A stretch of 64,000 nucleotides of DNA from Branchiostoma floridae (GCF_000003815.2 NC_049992.1:16955379-17019378); one strand, 5' to 3'. Numbered from the stretch's first letter, positions 11,143 through 23,070 are shown. Notes: generated by a model from the letters alone, not told the origin. Program-made: numbers and translations.

Positions 11143-11607
11143 TTGTGGTTGTTAGCAGAGGCGGTGTATGAAAATAAAAGCGATAAGAGCTCATTATTCG
11201 AACTGTATGTCGCAAGATTGACAAGCACGGTTTCAGAACAATGGGCCCTCCTTCGCGCTACGCTTCGTCTTGAAGGAGACGATATTCATGTCTTCGACAT
11301 CTGGCAGGTAATTAAAACATCTTCGCTACTTCGGTGCACGTTGCAAGTACATATGCCGTTGTTTGCTGCACTATTGAATTCTATCTTAGTATGCCTAAGA
11401 AACAGACGTGCGTCACAGCTGAATAGGGTTTGCCAAAGGGAATGTTTTCCGACGACACTCGTCAGTGCGTCTATCGTTGTTGGACCGATAGAAACGGAAA
11501 AAATGCTTCGTTGTCGTTATCTTGCTTATGAGGAGATACCAATCTTTGTCCAGCTGTCCCTCCTACGGTCCGGGTTTGGTCTGCTTCGATCAGCACATCC
11601 AGGGTGA
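11143..11607 (+). repeat. Triplicated unknown segment, copy 2, with 154-codon open frame
   Basis: This is the longest frame of the family. It shares KTSSLLRCTLQVHMPLFA with copy 3 (KTSSLHRCTLQIHMPSFA), VVGPIETEKM with VVGPRETEKI, and LLRSAHPG with LLRSAHPA. The three DNA copies (4990, 11143, 13255) diverge with indels. I do not recognise the protein. It could be a decayed gene family, a non-coding gene or a low-copy repeat; conserved protein blocks may simply reflect DNA similarity. GCACATCCAGGGTGAGTAG at the end resembles a splice donor. Confidence 0.4.
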
Positions 11608-11934
11608 GTAGGACCAAGGAGGTTATATAACGCTACTAATTGCTCTGGGATATGGACAGTTAGTGATTGGGAGTTGTGCGTCACGTTGTAGCTCGATGAG
11701 ATTGGTACGGTGAGGATTGTTCTGCTGAGTCTCCATGTATGACAGAAAAGCGACGCTCACCTACCTGGTTAAACTGTTTCCCACTCCTTTTGGACTGGTA
11801 CACTTTTCTCTCGACGAGTTTCAGTTTCTTCACGGTTTCGTGTTCCTTGACACACTCCGCGTGCTTCCGCGTGGGTTGCTGATTCCGGCAAGTGGAGCAG
11901 ATCGTGTAATGTCGCTCTTCTAGAGCAAAGAATA
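11608..11934. other. Intergenic
   Basis: No gene seen. CCAAGGAGGTTATATAAC at 11613-11630 repeats one arm of the palindrome at 8825-8855. Confidence 0.35.
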
Positions 11935-12307
11935 TGCCAATTTTGTAGTTTAGGCAAAGTAGAAGATGAAGTACACTTTACTTTGGATTGTCCTTTGTAT
12001 GATATGATAGGAGCATTTTTTTGACTAAATGTTAAGTAAATATCCCCACTTAAGATACTTAAGAAATTTATATTCCTGACAGATTTTGATAAACCAACTC
12101 TAACCAACCATACAGCTAGCTACATTTATGCAATTACCAAGAAGCGAGAGGAAGTCGAATGTCCTAGAATAGATAAGACGCATATCTGCATATATAGATG
12201 TGTATGATTGTTTCCATTGTTACATAACGTTAGATGTGTTTCTTGCCATGTGACCTGTACTTAGCCCAGTGGGGCAAAAATGTGCAATAAAGGTCTTCAT
12301 TCATTAA
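11935..12307 (+). mobile_element. LINE 3' end, second copy of the 10248-10660 family
   Basis: It is nearly colinear with 10264-10656 (TGCCAATTTTGTAGTTTAG, AAGTAGAAGATGAAGTACA, GCCCAGTGGGGCAAAAATG, AATAAAGG, ATTCATT tail), with small deletions that break the frame. Confidence 0.85.
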
Positions 12308-12649
12308 AAGATGAGCCTTAGTTAGAATATGTCGGTCCGTTGACTAGAAGGGGGGACGCCGACGCCATCTTTAGACTTCGAAACCAGTCCACTTACAGCA
12401 GCAAAAGTTAACGAAAAGTAGCTTAATATCTACAAGATTGTCTAAAAATAAACTAATACTGATCACAGATATTTTTATAAACAGCTAGAAGTAAAAATTC
12501 GGACCCGGAGAAACCTCCGAACGAAATAAAAGTCAAAACATTGACTAGATGGGGACAGCTTACAAAACGGCTTCCTGTCACCGGCGCCATTCCATGATGC
12601 ACCCCCAGCAGAAGAGGTGACCACAAGGCGTGGCTGTGGGGTGCTTTCT
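12308..12649. other. Intergenic, nothing recognised
   Basis: No coding or repeat signal recognised. Confidence 0.4.
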
Positions 12650-12745
12650 GGTCTCTAGGTACAGGTCACATGGTAAGAAACACATCTATGTAACAATGGA
12701 AACAATTATACACATCTATATATGCAGATATGCGTCTTATATGGG
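12650..12745 (-). mobile_element. LINE 3' fragment, inverted third copy
   Basis: GTACAGGTCACATGGTAAGA through GATATGCGTCTTAT is the reverse complement of the 3' UTR of the LINE copy at 12175-12260. Only about 95 bp remain. Confidence 0.8.
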
Positions 12746-13254
12746 AAGACATGGCAATTTCATAAAAGCATAAAAAGGCTTTGCTGGGGGTATTAGATTA
12801 TAATTATACATGTCAGAATTCAACATTAGAATGGCAGGTCTGCTATAAGTAATTTAGCCAGCTGCTGCTGTTGCGTGTACCTGCAAAGTTGGTGTGTTTC
12901 ACCGAAGGGCGGTCATTACGGATATACAGATATAGTCTATATTTGTATATCCAGAATAACCATTGTATATGACATTGAAGTAGAATTTCTTTATAGTACA
13001 GAGTACTTCCCATGACATGGCATACTACTTGGTGGTCGAATGGCACATAACAAACTTTTCCTACATTGAACTTGACACATTTTGGGTTTTGTGAAGAAAA
13101 CCCCCCAAAGAATGGAGCTTTCTGTACTCTCCAAGCAGAGGTTGAGTCATGTAGATATAGTAGTAGTCGGAAAAATTACACCGGCGCTCCCTTATAACTG
13201 GTTCAGGCTTCCTGGTGATAGTGGTTAAGCATTTCCGGCTTTCCGGGGATAATT
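12746..13254. other. Intergenic
   Basis: No gene seen. CTCTCCAAGCAGAGGT at about 13117-13132 resembles a MULE-MITE end, and also 25908. Confidence 0.35.
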
Positions 13255-13925
13255 AGACATCGCTACGCCTTGAAGGAAAGGATGTTCAGCTCTTAGAAAT
13301 AATCTGCCAAGTGATTAAAACTTCTTCGCTACATCGGTGCACGTTGCAAATACATATGCCATCGTTCGCTACGTGCGTAGAGCTCGCTAGTGTTTGGCAA
13401 AAGGATATATATTTTTCAACGAAGCTCGTCGGTACGTCTTTTGTTGTTGGACCGAGAGAAACGGAAAAAATTCTCTGCCCAGTTTGTCCTTCCTACGGCT
13501 TTGCTCTGCTTCGGTCGGCACATCCAGCTCGCGTACCAGGGTGAGTAGAAACCGTCTCCAGACAGTAGTACGACGTGTCGAGCTCGTGTTCTGTGTTTTT
13601 TCTTCCGTTTTTGAGGCTACCAACTTCAATTTGCTGAAGACTTTTGTAGCCTATATACTATTAGGAAAGTCGTGTAAAGTGCCTTTCCCAAGAGCACAAG
13701 ATCGGTGACACGGCGGGGTTTGAACTCAGGACCTTCTCTGGACCTGAGTCAAATGTGCTGCCGATTGCGCCACACGGTGTTCTGTGCAGCAGTTTGTTTC
13801 ATGTCCCATCTGACTGGCTGGTCAATGCTTTGAGACAACTCGGTTGTCCGAAGCACTTTCTCCGACTATTGAACGGGGTTGTTCTGTGATAGCTCTAGAT
13901 CTTTTTATAAGCTAGTTGACACAAT
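13255..13925. repeat. Triplicated unknown segment, copy 3 (split by a SINE)
   Basis: It carries the same blocks as copies 1 and 2, including GGTGCACGTTGCAA and TTGTTGGACCGAGAGAAACG. The tail CTTTTTATAAGCTAGTTGA (13900-13920) matches the tail of copy 1. A tRNA-derived SINE (13674-13790) interrupts it. Confidence 0.6.
13674..13790 (-). mobile_element. tRNA-derived SINE
   Basis: On the minus strand the head reads TGGCGCAATCGGCAGC (A-box-like), then GAGTTCAAACCCC (B-box). The body contains GGGAAAGGCACTT, also present in the SINEs at 37.6 and 52.4 kb. The extra arm and degenerate stems argue against a functional tRNA. Confidence 0.7.
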
Positions 13926-14464
13926 GTACATGATACAAGATAACTTATTTGGAAATGGCAGTGTTACCACTGAATGAAAACCAAATTACAATCAATGATT
14001 ACAACATTTCTGATTGTAGGCACCATATGAGTAATATGACCTAATCTAAGATGTAGAATAGTAGACAGACAACATCGACATAAGTATCAAATTGGTATAT
14101 TTACAGGAAAACAAGTCATTTGCTATACTCATTAAAAGTCGAGTCAGAGACGGTATTGAGATACCAATTTGTTTTGACATTTCAGTTTTTGCCTTATCCT
14201 AGTCACCCTTCTCGTTATCTGTGCCATAGACGGTGGCCACCAGTCTCTAAACTCAGAGTCTACCAGGGAACGGTTGATAGAGTACAGATAAGTTAAGATA
14301 CAGTTGTTCACGTCTGGTCGCAAGTGTATGTAGACAGTTCGAGGTGCTGGCTGAGGTTAGCTTCGCCAGACACCAAACTGCAGTTCTCCTGCGAGATAGA
14401 TCCAGTCAGTATTGCATTGAGGAAGGTGGCAGACGGTCAACGAATCAGCGATTGCTGAGTATTC
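13926..14464. other. Intergenic, nothing recognised
   Basis: No support for a gene. Confidence 0.4.
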
Positions 14465-15080
14465 AGTACTATGGACAGGCATGTTTTAAAGTGGTTAGTG
14501 TTCAGTACTATAGGCAGGTATGTTGTGTAAAGTAGTGTTCAGTACCAAGGACAGGCATGTTTTGTAAGGTAGTGTTAAGCACTATGGACAGGCATGTTTT
14601 GTAAGGTGTGTAGTGTGCATTACTATGGACAGGTATGTTTTGTAAGGTGGACAGTGTTCATTACTATTGACAGGCATGTTTTGTAAGGTGGGTAGCAACC
14701 AGTACTAAGATCAGGCATGTTTTGTAAGGTAGTGTTTAGTACTATAGGCAGACATGTTGTGTAAAGTAGTGTTCAGTACCAAGGACAGGCATGTTTTGTA
14801 AGGTAGTGTTAAGTACTATGGACAGGCATGTTTTGTAAGGTGGGTAGTGTGCATAACTATGGAAAGCATGTTTTGTAAGGTGGGTAGTGTGCATTACTAT
14901 GGACAGGCATGTTTTGTAAGGTGGGTAGCAGCCAGTACTAAGGTCAGGCATGTTTTATAAGGTAGTGTTCAGTACTATTGGCAGGCATGTTTTATAAGGT
15001 AGGTAGCAATCAGCACTAAGGACAGACATGTTTTGCGTTTTTGTGTAGTGTTCAGTACTAAGGACAGGCATGGCTTGTAA
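14465..15080. repeat. Tandem minisatellite, unit about 40-50 bp
   Basis: About 13 imperfect copies of a unit with GGACAGGCATGTTTTGTAAG, then GTGGGTAGTGT and CAGTACTA. Minus-strand frames through it are repeat artefacts. Confidence 0.9.
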
Positions 15081-15957
15081 AGTAGAGAATGGTTGTTTTT
15101 CCCGTTTAATTGTTCAAATGTAGTCGTATTTTGCATTATTTGCATTTCATCGTGTACACATTTGTCTATGCTACAACCATTCCCCAAATCAGGGAGATCC
15201 GTGTTTTCTTCCATTTTTCTCGTTGATGTATTTTGAAAATATCCCTGCAGTTCCAAAATCGGAAATGATGAGCGGCCCAACCGTATGTCACTTCTTCCAA
15301 GCACAAAAGCTATCTACCACCTAAAAATGTGACCATTTTTAGAACACGAGATATCAAGACCGAAACCATCCGCATGACTAGCACATGGGGGTAAAACGTG
15401 CTACACCCATTCCAAATATCACGAAAATTCCTTTAGCTCTTCTTGAAATTATCGTGTTAACACACAGATATGCACACACGATACCGCCCTTGCTGGAGAA
15501 CTAACTTCTTGATATCATACATGATCGTTTCCATTGTGCTAAAGAGCCACCTAGCTATTTGTGACGGAACTGCTGCACGCACGTTCAAAAGCTGTTTGGA
15601 ATTGACAAGCGCATATGACAACGCGGTGTGGAATCTATGACCATATAAGGCATCAACCCGTACGCCGTACGTCATAGATCTATCTTGAGTTTAAGTACCG
15701 AGCTCTTCCTACGTCTTTGGTAACTTTTGAAAGATCAATGATTGAGTGCGCTACGCATTTACCAATTGAATGAACCGTCAGTCGTGATATGAATGATCAT
15801 GTTGTACTATCAACGTTGCACTATCAACGAATTCAGAATTTCAGAGTTCTTCCGTTGAACATAGCAGTCTGCGACTTATTTTGCGTTCTATTGATAAAAC
15901 CCGATGAAAATTTGGAATAAAACATTCCTTATACCTTAGGCCACAGCAAGTAAATTT
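15081..15957. other. Intergenic, nothing recognised
   Basis: Frames at 15457-15675 and 14975-15304 (minus) show no domain. Confidence 0.4.
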
Positions 15958-16410
15958 TAATCGTGACATCCTCTGAAGACTGCAAAATAATGATATGGGA
16001 CGAAAAAACAAGATGTGAAAAATAAGATGGCTACATTTGAGAAAAAGGCACTTTGAACGCTGTTACAAGAATTAACGGGGCAGGAAATTGCATAACAGCC
16101 AACAAGTCATTCATTCCTGTGTTCAAGACGTATACTGAATTTCTGGTGTAGTAAAAGTGATACTAGTATGGTAGACTGGTATCACTTACCAAGTCATGGC
16201 TTCCATATTGGTGCCACTTTTACAACTAACCAACTAAACTCCATTCATGGGTATCTATCTAGTGTCACTTCTACAAGTACAATTAGGCTTCAACACAACA
16301 TATTTGCTCATTTCGGTAATTTGTCGTCATGTTGACCATCTCCAAAGAAGAGAAATATTTTTTCTGAAAATAAGCGAAAATTAATGAGCTCGCTGATGCT
16401 ATCCATCACA
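15958..16410. mobile_element. Non-autonomous element, copy 1 of a pair with 34143-34573
   Basis: Shared blocks in the same order: GACATCCTCTGAAGAC, AGTAGTAAAA-like, CTAGTATGGTAGACTGGTA, TCTAGTGTCACTTCTACA, GACCATCTCCAAAGAAGA, and a right end of AATTAATGAGC then GATGCTATCCATCA. The ends are short imperfect inverted repeats (ATGGATGACATCC type). Confidence 0.7.
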
Positions 16411-16626
16411 TGTACTTGTTGTGGCCTTCTATTCAAGAAGAAAACACATTTGTCTCTCAGTCATGTAACGTTACGCTTCTTGAGCATATTTACCTGTGTC
16501 ATACTAGCGCATATGTCTTCTAAGTGTAACCGCAATATACATATACATGGCGACAGCCTACCATCAACAGTCCAATATGCAAGACACCATTGTATTACAC
16601 AACGCGTATTATTTGCCACCTGCGGT

Positions 16627-16806
16627 AATCTCCAAGCAGATCCTACAATGGCATAAGATAGTACCAAACTGGCCAGGAGATAGTCAGCCAAGAGGTGTAC
16701 ATTTGCCATGTAGAGTCCGGTAGCGAAACACACTCCTAAACCAGCTTCACTCCTCTGCCAGCTTTTGATACTATCTTATGCTACCGTAGGATCTGCTTGG
16801 AGATTA
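16627..16806. mobile_element. MULE-like MITE, copy 2
   Basis: The inverted ends start AATCTCCAAGCAGATCCTAC and are flanked by the 9-bp direct repeat ACCTGCGGT (16618-16626, 16807-16815). The right arm (GATACTATCTTATGCTACCG) mirrors the left. No coding capacity. Confidence 0.85.
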
Positions 16807-16815
16807 ACCTGCGGT

Positions 16816-19634
16816 GCTGTCGTGAGAAAACGCCGGCCATTATCGCTCAACCACGCAACACGTAGTTCATTTCAATTTATTCATGACGTAACCATAACCT
16901 GTTGCACCCTGGGAAGTAAAACTGGGCGCTGTATTTGCCATGAGATATGCAAATGTCTCCCCAAGGCTAGGATGATGAAATATCACCTGCGTTCACATCT
17001 GAATATCATAGCTGTGTTACATAATTCATTTCCAGTCTCTAAATAAATGGCAAGCAAAATCATAATCATAAACATAATCAATTGAATATTAAGAATTAAG
17101 TTGCGTAGATTCTTGCTTGATTGGTGGGATGGGACTAATAAATGTGCTGTGTTCCACCCCCCCACCCCACCCCATGCCGTTGTCACAAGGCCTGATAAGA
17201 TTTTTTTATTAGCGTTTATGGGTCCTATTTTTGCAGCATTACAAGACATGTGGCGTTCCTAATGTAGCATAAAATATATAGCTTATTAGTTTTTAGTTTC
17301 TTTTATTATTTTAGAGTATTGGTATGCATAGTTACCGGATTACCTGCACTTCGGCTGCAGTTCTTTGACCTCATCTAGGGTCAAATAAAAGTGGCTTTTA
17401 AAAATAACGAACAGGCAAGTCTAATCTCATTTTCAAAAATGTACCTTGAACTTATCAACTTATTAAGAGTAGCTTGTGCACCCTACTATAAATTTTAAGG
17501 CGTCGATCCTCCTCACTTTGGTGTCCTGAACCAAGCAAATCCATATAGGCGAAATACTGTGTTCTGTCACATACAAACGTCACCGTCACTGTAAAAAGAT
17601 ATTCCTGCAGTTCCGCACAACTCTGGCAGGTGGGGATTCTGACAACAACACTTCACTTCAAATCAAAACAACGCTTGGAAAACAAGTATTTTAGAAGTTG
17701 AATTAATGTTAATCCATTACGTATGTGCATTTTTCCATCGTCCAATATCTTATTGGAAAAGAAAACAAAAATTCAAAATATTCAAAATTCAAATATTCAA
17801 AACAAGTAATGATATGATATAATGTATTTTGTCAATTGACGTCCTACAACACACCATGGCCTATAATTACTAATCATCTTCATTACTAATTATGGTCAAG
17901 GTTTTAATTCGGCATTGGGTTGGATTTATGGCATCATAACATAAGTTCATGTGATTTATTTGATTAGTTCAACATTGCTATATTATTGTAATGATGTTAA
18001 GTTCAACACCACCGTGGTTTGGGGTGTGCTTTTCATTAGGATTATAATGTCACCTATACGACCGTATTCATTAATCGATATAGTTAATTACTTTATGATT
18101 TGTATTTACTTAGGTCCACTTTATTTTGGCAGTATGTATTTATATATCCGTTATGGCTTTCTGAGTGTTTTTGTGTGTTGTGATATGCTAAGACCCCCTG
18201 GCGGCGAAACAAGCAAATAATATTTAATCTACAACCTAGCCATATAATACAATATAATGTGATATAATATTTCCAAGAGGGCTAGAATTTTGATATATTG
18301 TAGTATGATATAAAGAAAGTTTATTCTATTGCTTTTGTATTTCCCATAATATGTCAAATGAAACTATGATACATCACTATAATGCCCCTGTTTCTAGTTA
18401 CGTTTCAAAACGATGATACAACCGATGACGTTTCGGCTGTGACGACACAGAATAATATCCCTGACCACGTGTTGGCACATGTACGTACCGTTAGGGGCCA
18501 TTCTGCCCTGGTCCTATCTAATGAATATGATAAACAGCTGTATTATGTTCAGAGAGGGGGCGTGGTGTGAGATATGTTCATGTCTGTCGGGGCTGACTGA
18601 GGGGCGTACAGGCGAGGTGCCACGCGGGATTCCGGTTGGAATTTTATGCAGGGATGCTTCAGGTGGGCTCGGTGTCGTCAGAGATGCTGTTCAGACGTGA
18701 CTGTGCTCACATCCCAAACCTTTCGGTAAGGTACAGGTGGCTTCAGGTGCCTCAGGTGAGCCTATACTATCCTATACTCAAACCGAGGCTTTGCGTACGT
18801 GAAAAGGTTGCATGATGTCTGAAGATGTTTACGATAGAAATATGTGTTTCGTAATACCCTTTGTGCTCTATAGGAATGTCTTAGAATGCCAGTTACTCCA
18901 ATCATTTACGCTATTCTGACCCTATTCAATCAGGCATTATCGGTACTATATAATTGAATGGAATGGTTTTAAGGAATCTGTAAACGCTTCAACTGCATAT
19001 ATCATGGCCATATACGGGATCTGTCATACATAATGTCGTATTCCAAAATAGGCACTCTATTGTGGCTAGATTTCCGACTTTAGATAAGAGGTAACGTCAT
19101 TATGACTACGCATTCCGTATTGATATCATTTTAGTAATCTTATGTTATTCGTCGTTTAGTGAGAGAAAAGGTATTAGGATATAAGAAATGTGAGGAAAAT
19201 ATAGAAATGTTTTTAATGAAAGTAGATAATCTATCTATCTGGTAGATACATATGACTACAAGAGGGTGATGATATGCCTATCTAGTATATAATCAATACT
19301 ATATATATACGTACTGTATATCCAGCTACCTGTTTATCTCTACCCATTATGTAATACTTAAGCAATATGGCGTGTTTTGTTGATTATTGAGTGCAGAGAA
19401 GTCATACAAAACAACAAGATAATGTCGATATGGTGCTTTAGTTTGTTTATCTTCATTGCAAAAGAATGGGAAAAATACAGTTTGATAATTTATTGAATTT
19501 TCAGGCAGCTTGGTGGCCCAATTCTATTCTGGCGAATTGCTTTATAAGGGCACAGTCTACACAAACAAGAATGATGGGTTTGCTGATTGTTTGGTATCAT
19601 CGACATTTGTCGCAATTAATTTAATAATTGATAC
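16816..19634. other. AT-rich intergenic DNA
   Basis: No gene recognised; frames of 62-93 codons lack domains. The part at 17750-18330 is very AT-rich with TTCAAAATA and GATATAAT iterations. Confidence 0.4.
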
Positions 19635-20060
19635 AGATTATAATCTACATTTGTTCCATAAGCATTGTTTAAATCTACTTACTATACCAATGGAAACGTG
19701 TCACCTATTGGCGTTTCTTAATGTGTTCTGAGAAAGAAGATAATTTAGGTGCTTTACATTAAATTAATGAACGGTAAAGAAATAAAGATACGCAAATTAC
19801 CAATTCATACAAATTATAATCTACATTTGTTCCATAAGCATTGTTTGAATCTGCCACCTCTTAGTGTTTCTTAATGTGTCCTGAGGCCCTTTACATCAAA
19901 TTAATGAAAGGTAAAAGAAATAAAAAGTACGCAAATCACTACGTAATTGATACAAATTATAGTCTACATTTGTTTCAAAAGCATTGTTTATGTATTATAT
20001 CAGTGAAAATATGTCACATTGACACAAAACATTGACACAAAACCAAAAATCATACATAAA
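19635..20060. repeat. Three degenerate direct repeats, about 150 bp each
   Basis: ACAAATTATAATCTACATTT followed by GTTCCATAAGCATTGTTT recurs at about 19635, 19810 and 19950, with an AATTAATGAACGGTAAAGAA-type block between copies. Confidence 0.75.
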
Positions 20061-20084
20061 ATCACATTGCATTACAAAATAATT

Positions 20085-21190
20085 GAAACAATGATATAAA
20101 CTTAACATGATTTTACTTGCTTGATATAATCACATGATAGAATGAAATCAGGATAAAATTTGCATATTAGTGTTGTCAATGACATAACTTTGTTTGAAAC
20201 GTTCCAGAGTTTTGGCTGTTTTAAGTGATTACTTCATATAAACATGACAGAATGAAATCACGATAGTATTTGCTTATCAATATGTCCAAGGACATAAATA
20301 TGTTTGAAAAGTTCTAGAGCTCTGTCAACTTTAAGATGGCGTTTTGAATGATTGCATAATATAAACATGATAGAATGAAATCAGGATAAAATCTGCATAT
20401 CTATGGTGTCAAGGACATAAATTTGTTTGAAACGTTCAAGAGTTTTGGCTGCTTTAAGACGATGTTTTAAATGATTATACAATATAAGAATGATAGAATA
20501 AAATTAGGATAAAATTTGCAAATCAATGTGTCAAGGACATAAATTTGTTTGAAACGTTCAAGAGTTTGGGCTGCTTTAAGACGATGTTTTCAATGATTAC
20601 ACAATATAAGAATGATAGAATGAAATCAGGATAAAATTTGCATATCAATGATGTCAAGGACATAAATTTGTTTGAAACGTTCAAGAGTTTTGGCTGCTTT
20701 AAGATAATGTTTTAAATTGATGAACTTTATTGCTCGACATTTGTACATGGTACAATGTATGGCAACGACTGTTACACAAAGTACAAAATAGGTGTATAGA
20801 ATAAGACTTAATATCCTAATTAACATAACAAGAAGGGCTAACACAAGTCTTTGATATAGTGTTGCAATCGAGTTGGGCTATACATGAGTTTCATTACTCT
20901 TTCTAATAGCAAAGCAGTATTTGATATATTTGCCTATCTTTGCATTATGGGAGTTGTGGCATCCAAATATATATACAAATCTGTCTGTAGCATCGAGTCT
21001 CTTGAAATCTGCTGTACTGGATTCGAGAAATGTGAATAGCTCATTACGTAAAATAGCATATCTAGAACATTCCATTAAAAAGTGAAATTCATCTTCAATA
21101 TGATTATACGATATAAACATGATAGAATGAAATCAGGATAGAATTTGCATATCAATGATGTACATAAACTTGTTTGAAACGTTCTGATTA
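20085..21190. repeat. Tandem repeat, unit about 120 bp, split by a LINE
   Basis: The unit contains ACATGATAGAATGAAATCAG, TTTGCATATCAATG, AAGGACATAAATTTGTTTGA and AGAGTTTTGGCTGCTTTAAG. About six copies; the LINE 3' end at 20712-21100 interrupts one, and the repeat resumes at GATTATACGATATAAACATG. Confidence 0.85.
20712..21100 (-). mobile_element. LINE 3' end inside a tandem repeat
   Basis: On the minus strand, HIEDEFHFLMECSRYAILRN and the C-terminal KYCFAIRKSNETHV match the end of CR1/L2-like ORF2 proteins. The 3' end (GGCAACGACTG, ACAATGTATGGCA) resembles the element at 617-1250. Only the last 80 codons remain. Confidence 0.8.
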
Positions 21191-21654
21191 TTCTACGCCC
21201 CAAGGGATGAAAAGGCCAATCTTCTGTATCCCAGTTTAGGTCTTGGGAAATGAACAACATCCGGCCCTCGTGTCCTGGGGCGGATGTAGGGTGTAGATAC
21301 ATGTGATAGCTGGGTAAACTTAGCTGTATAAAGAGATAGACTGTAATTCATAATATGATATAACATCCTTGACAAAACTTGTCGCTCTTGCCTCTTGGTC
21401 TGGTATTTTATTGCCTATCTATATCTACATCTATATCTATATCTTTATTTGAATATGTTCATATCTATATCTAGATCTAGGGTGACACTTAAAAACATAT
21501 GTATACAACTTAGTGAGTTTAACTTGTATCTTCATCATCACCATGGCTCTTTCTCCGTCGTTGAGGATGAAGTATTGGTAGTCCTGAAGGCTCTCAGGTG
21601 TCTGTATAGGGCCTATATATCTTCGACCATAGGCGATAGTCCAAGGAATTGTCA
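21191..21654. other. Intergenic with CTATAT microsatellite
   Basis: ATCTATATCTACATCTATAT-type iterations at 21415-21480. No gene. Confidence 0.5.
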
Positions 21655-22120
21655 TTGAATCGCCCGTGCTGAACTGCCGCGCCGGGTGGGTGTTCCGAGT
21701 GTGACCCGAAATGGCGTACTCGGGACTGCCCGACCGGGTGCGAGCGCCGAATGTCGGCGAGTTCCGAGCGAAGGCGCCCGAAGTTTGGCGAGGAGCCGAA
21801 CAGCGAACGGAGCGGTTTTGTTGTTGTTGTTAGAGCTGTAAATGAGCTGAAGGTATGACCGGAAGTAGTCCAGGGCTGTCTTTTTTTCTCTTGATTATGA
21901 GTTAAAGGTGAATAGCCATGCGTTCTCGGCCCAAAAAGCCCCTGACAGCGAGAGATTGCCCCCCATGTCACGTCCCTTCCAAACACGGGTGCAGCCCAAA
22001 CCGTATGATGCCCTAACCAGGATTGAACCGGGGTCTTCCAGCTATCAACTGGTTGGAACCAAGATCTCAACTGCGAAGCTGCTACTAGTTGAGCTACAGG
22101 GACATCTCGCAATAGCAAGG
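21655..22120 (-). mobile_element. SINE-like element with tRNA-like head and GC-rich tail
   Basis: On the minus strand the head starts near 22110: CCCTGTAGCTCAACTAGTAG (A-box region), then CCCCGGTTCAATCCTGG (B-box). A body follows, then a (TTG)n run read on the + strand at 21823-21838. Beyond lies a very GC-rich block (21660-21820) unlike its surroundings. The 174-codon minus frame across it is an artefact. Whether the GC-rich block belongs to the same element is uncertain. Confidence 0.55.
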
Positions 22121-22224
22121 TTTCTTATTCAAGTTCAAATCACGGCAAGATATCGATCCAGTCTATCTTGAATAGGATATACCATGCCGACTGTCCTGCT
22201 CTTTCATTCAGCCAGGTTACCTGA

Positions 22225-22285
22225 TTTATTCCTCTTCCAGCTTTTGATACTCACTTATGCCACCGTAGGATTTGCTTGGGTATTA
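22225..22285. mobile_element. MULE-like MITE, right-end fragment
   Basis: CCAGCTTTTGATACT, GCCACCGTAGGATTTGCTTG and GGTATTA match the right arms at 16760 and 46120. No left end found. Confidence 0.65.
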
Positions 22286-22594
22286 CTGGTTATCATCCTC
22301 CATACTTACAGATGGCTCTCTATCTTTTAGGCCGCTTGATAGCTTATTCCGCGGTCACAATTAGAATAAAGGGGCCCCGTTGGGTAGTTTACGGGCGTGC
22401 TTGTACTTTCTCGTGGGACAGCAGGCATGCGGCTACCGGACTATTTTTCAGCACGGCTGAGCCCTCGTATTTGTCAAAACTCACTGTTAAAAACGAGCCC
22501 CGACCCTTGCTAAAACACTGAAGAGTCGGTATCAGACAGTCCACCGGGATGAATTTAATCAGAGACCGGCCGGTGCTGCTAATGCGACCGTAAG
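22286..22594. other. Intergenic, nothing recognised
   Basis: No support for a gene. Confidence 0.4.
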
Positions 22595-23070
22595 AAGTAG
22601 GGGTGGGTACCGGTACGGTGTACCGGTACAAAACCATTTTTTCTCGTTGGATCGGTCTAGAAAAATCGGACCTGAAAGAAATCAGTAGACTGGATCTTGG
22701 GCCGTTTTGAAAATTACACGCATTATATCGACAGTCGTTCACATGTTTTGAAGCTTACAGATCCAAGAAAAGAACAAGAGCGAAGTAGAGAAGAGTTGAT
22801 AGTCATTTTAACAAGCTTCAACGGTCAAACTTGGTCTAAAGCAGACGCAGTTAGTGTTGTGTATATGAAGATAGGATTTTAAAACACCAATGGACGTCGG
22901 ACACTCCACCAAACAGAATCCTCTGTAGCGAAACAGACCATCATCATTTTGAGCATCGTCCATTCATAAGATTTCACAGATTATTAGGCTTCATGTCCGG
23001 ACCTGGACCTGATCCTCTGGACCTGAACCGTACCTATACCTGAATGTTCAGTACCGGTACCCATCCCTAA
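22595..23070. mobile_element. GGGTGGGTACCGG-type element, intact copy
   Basis: Its ends GGGGTGGGTACCGGTAC and GTACCGGTACCCATCCC are inverted, with TA on both sides. It aligns along its length with 10027-10876 (minus the LINE) and 48546-48961. No coding capacity. Confidence 0.8.

Noticed and set aside
13674-13790. Possible functional tRNA gene
   Set aside because: A- and B-box-like words are present, but stems are poor and the SINE body motif follows.
14465-15080. CRISPR-like array
   Set aside because: The unit is a continuous degenerate minisatellite without unique spacers, in a eukaryotic genome.
21594-22118. 174-codon minus-strand frame
   Set aside because: It reads through a SINE with a tRNA-like head and a GC-rich block; no domain.
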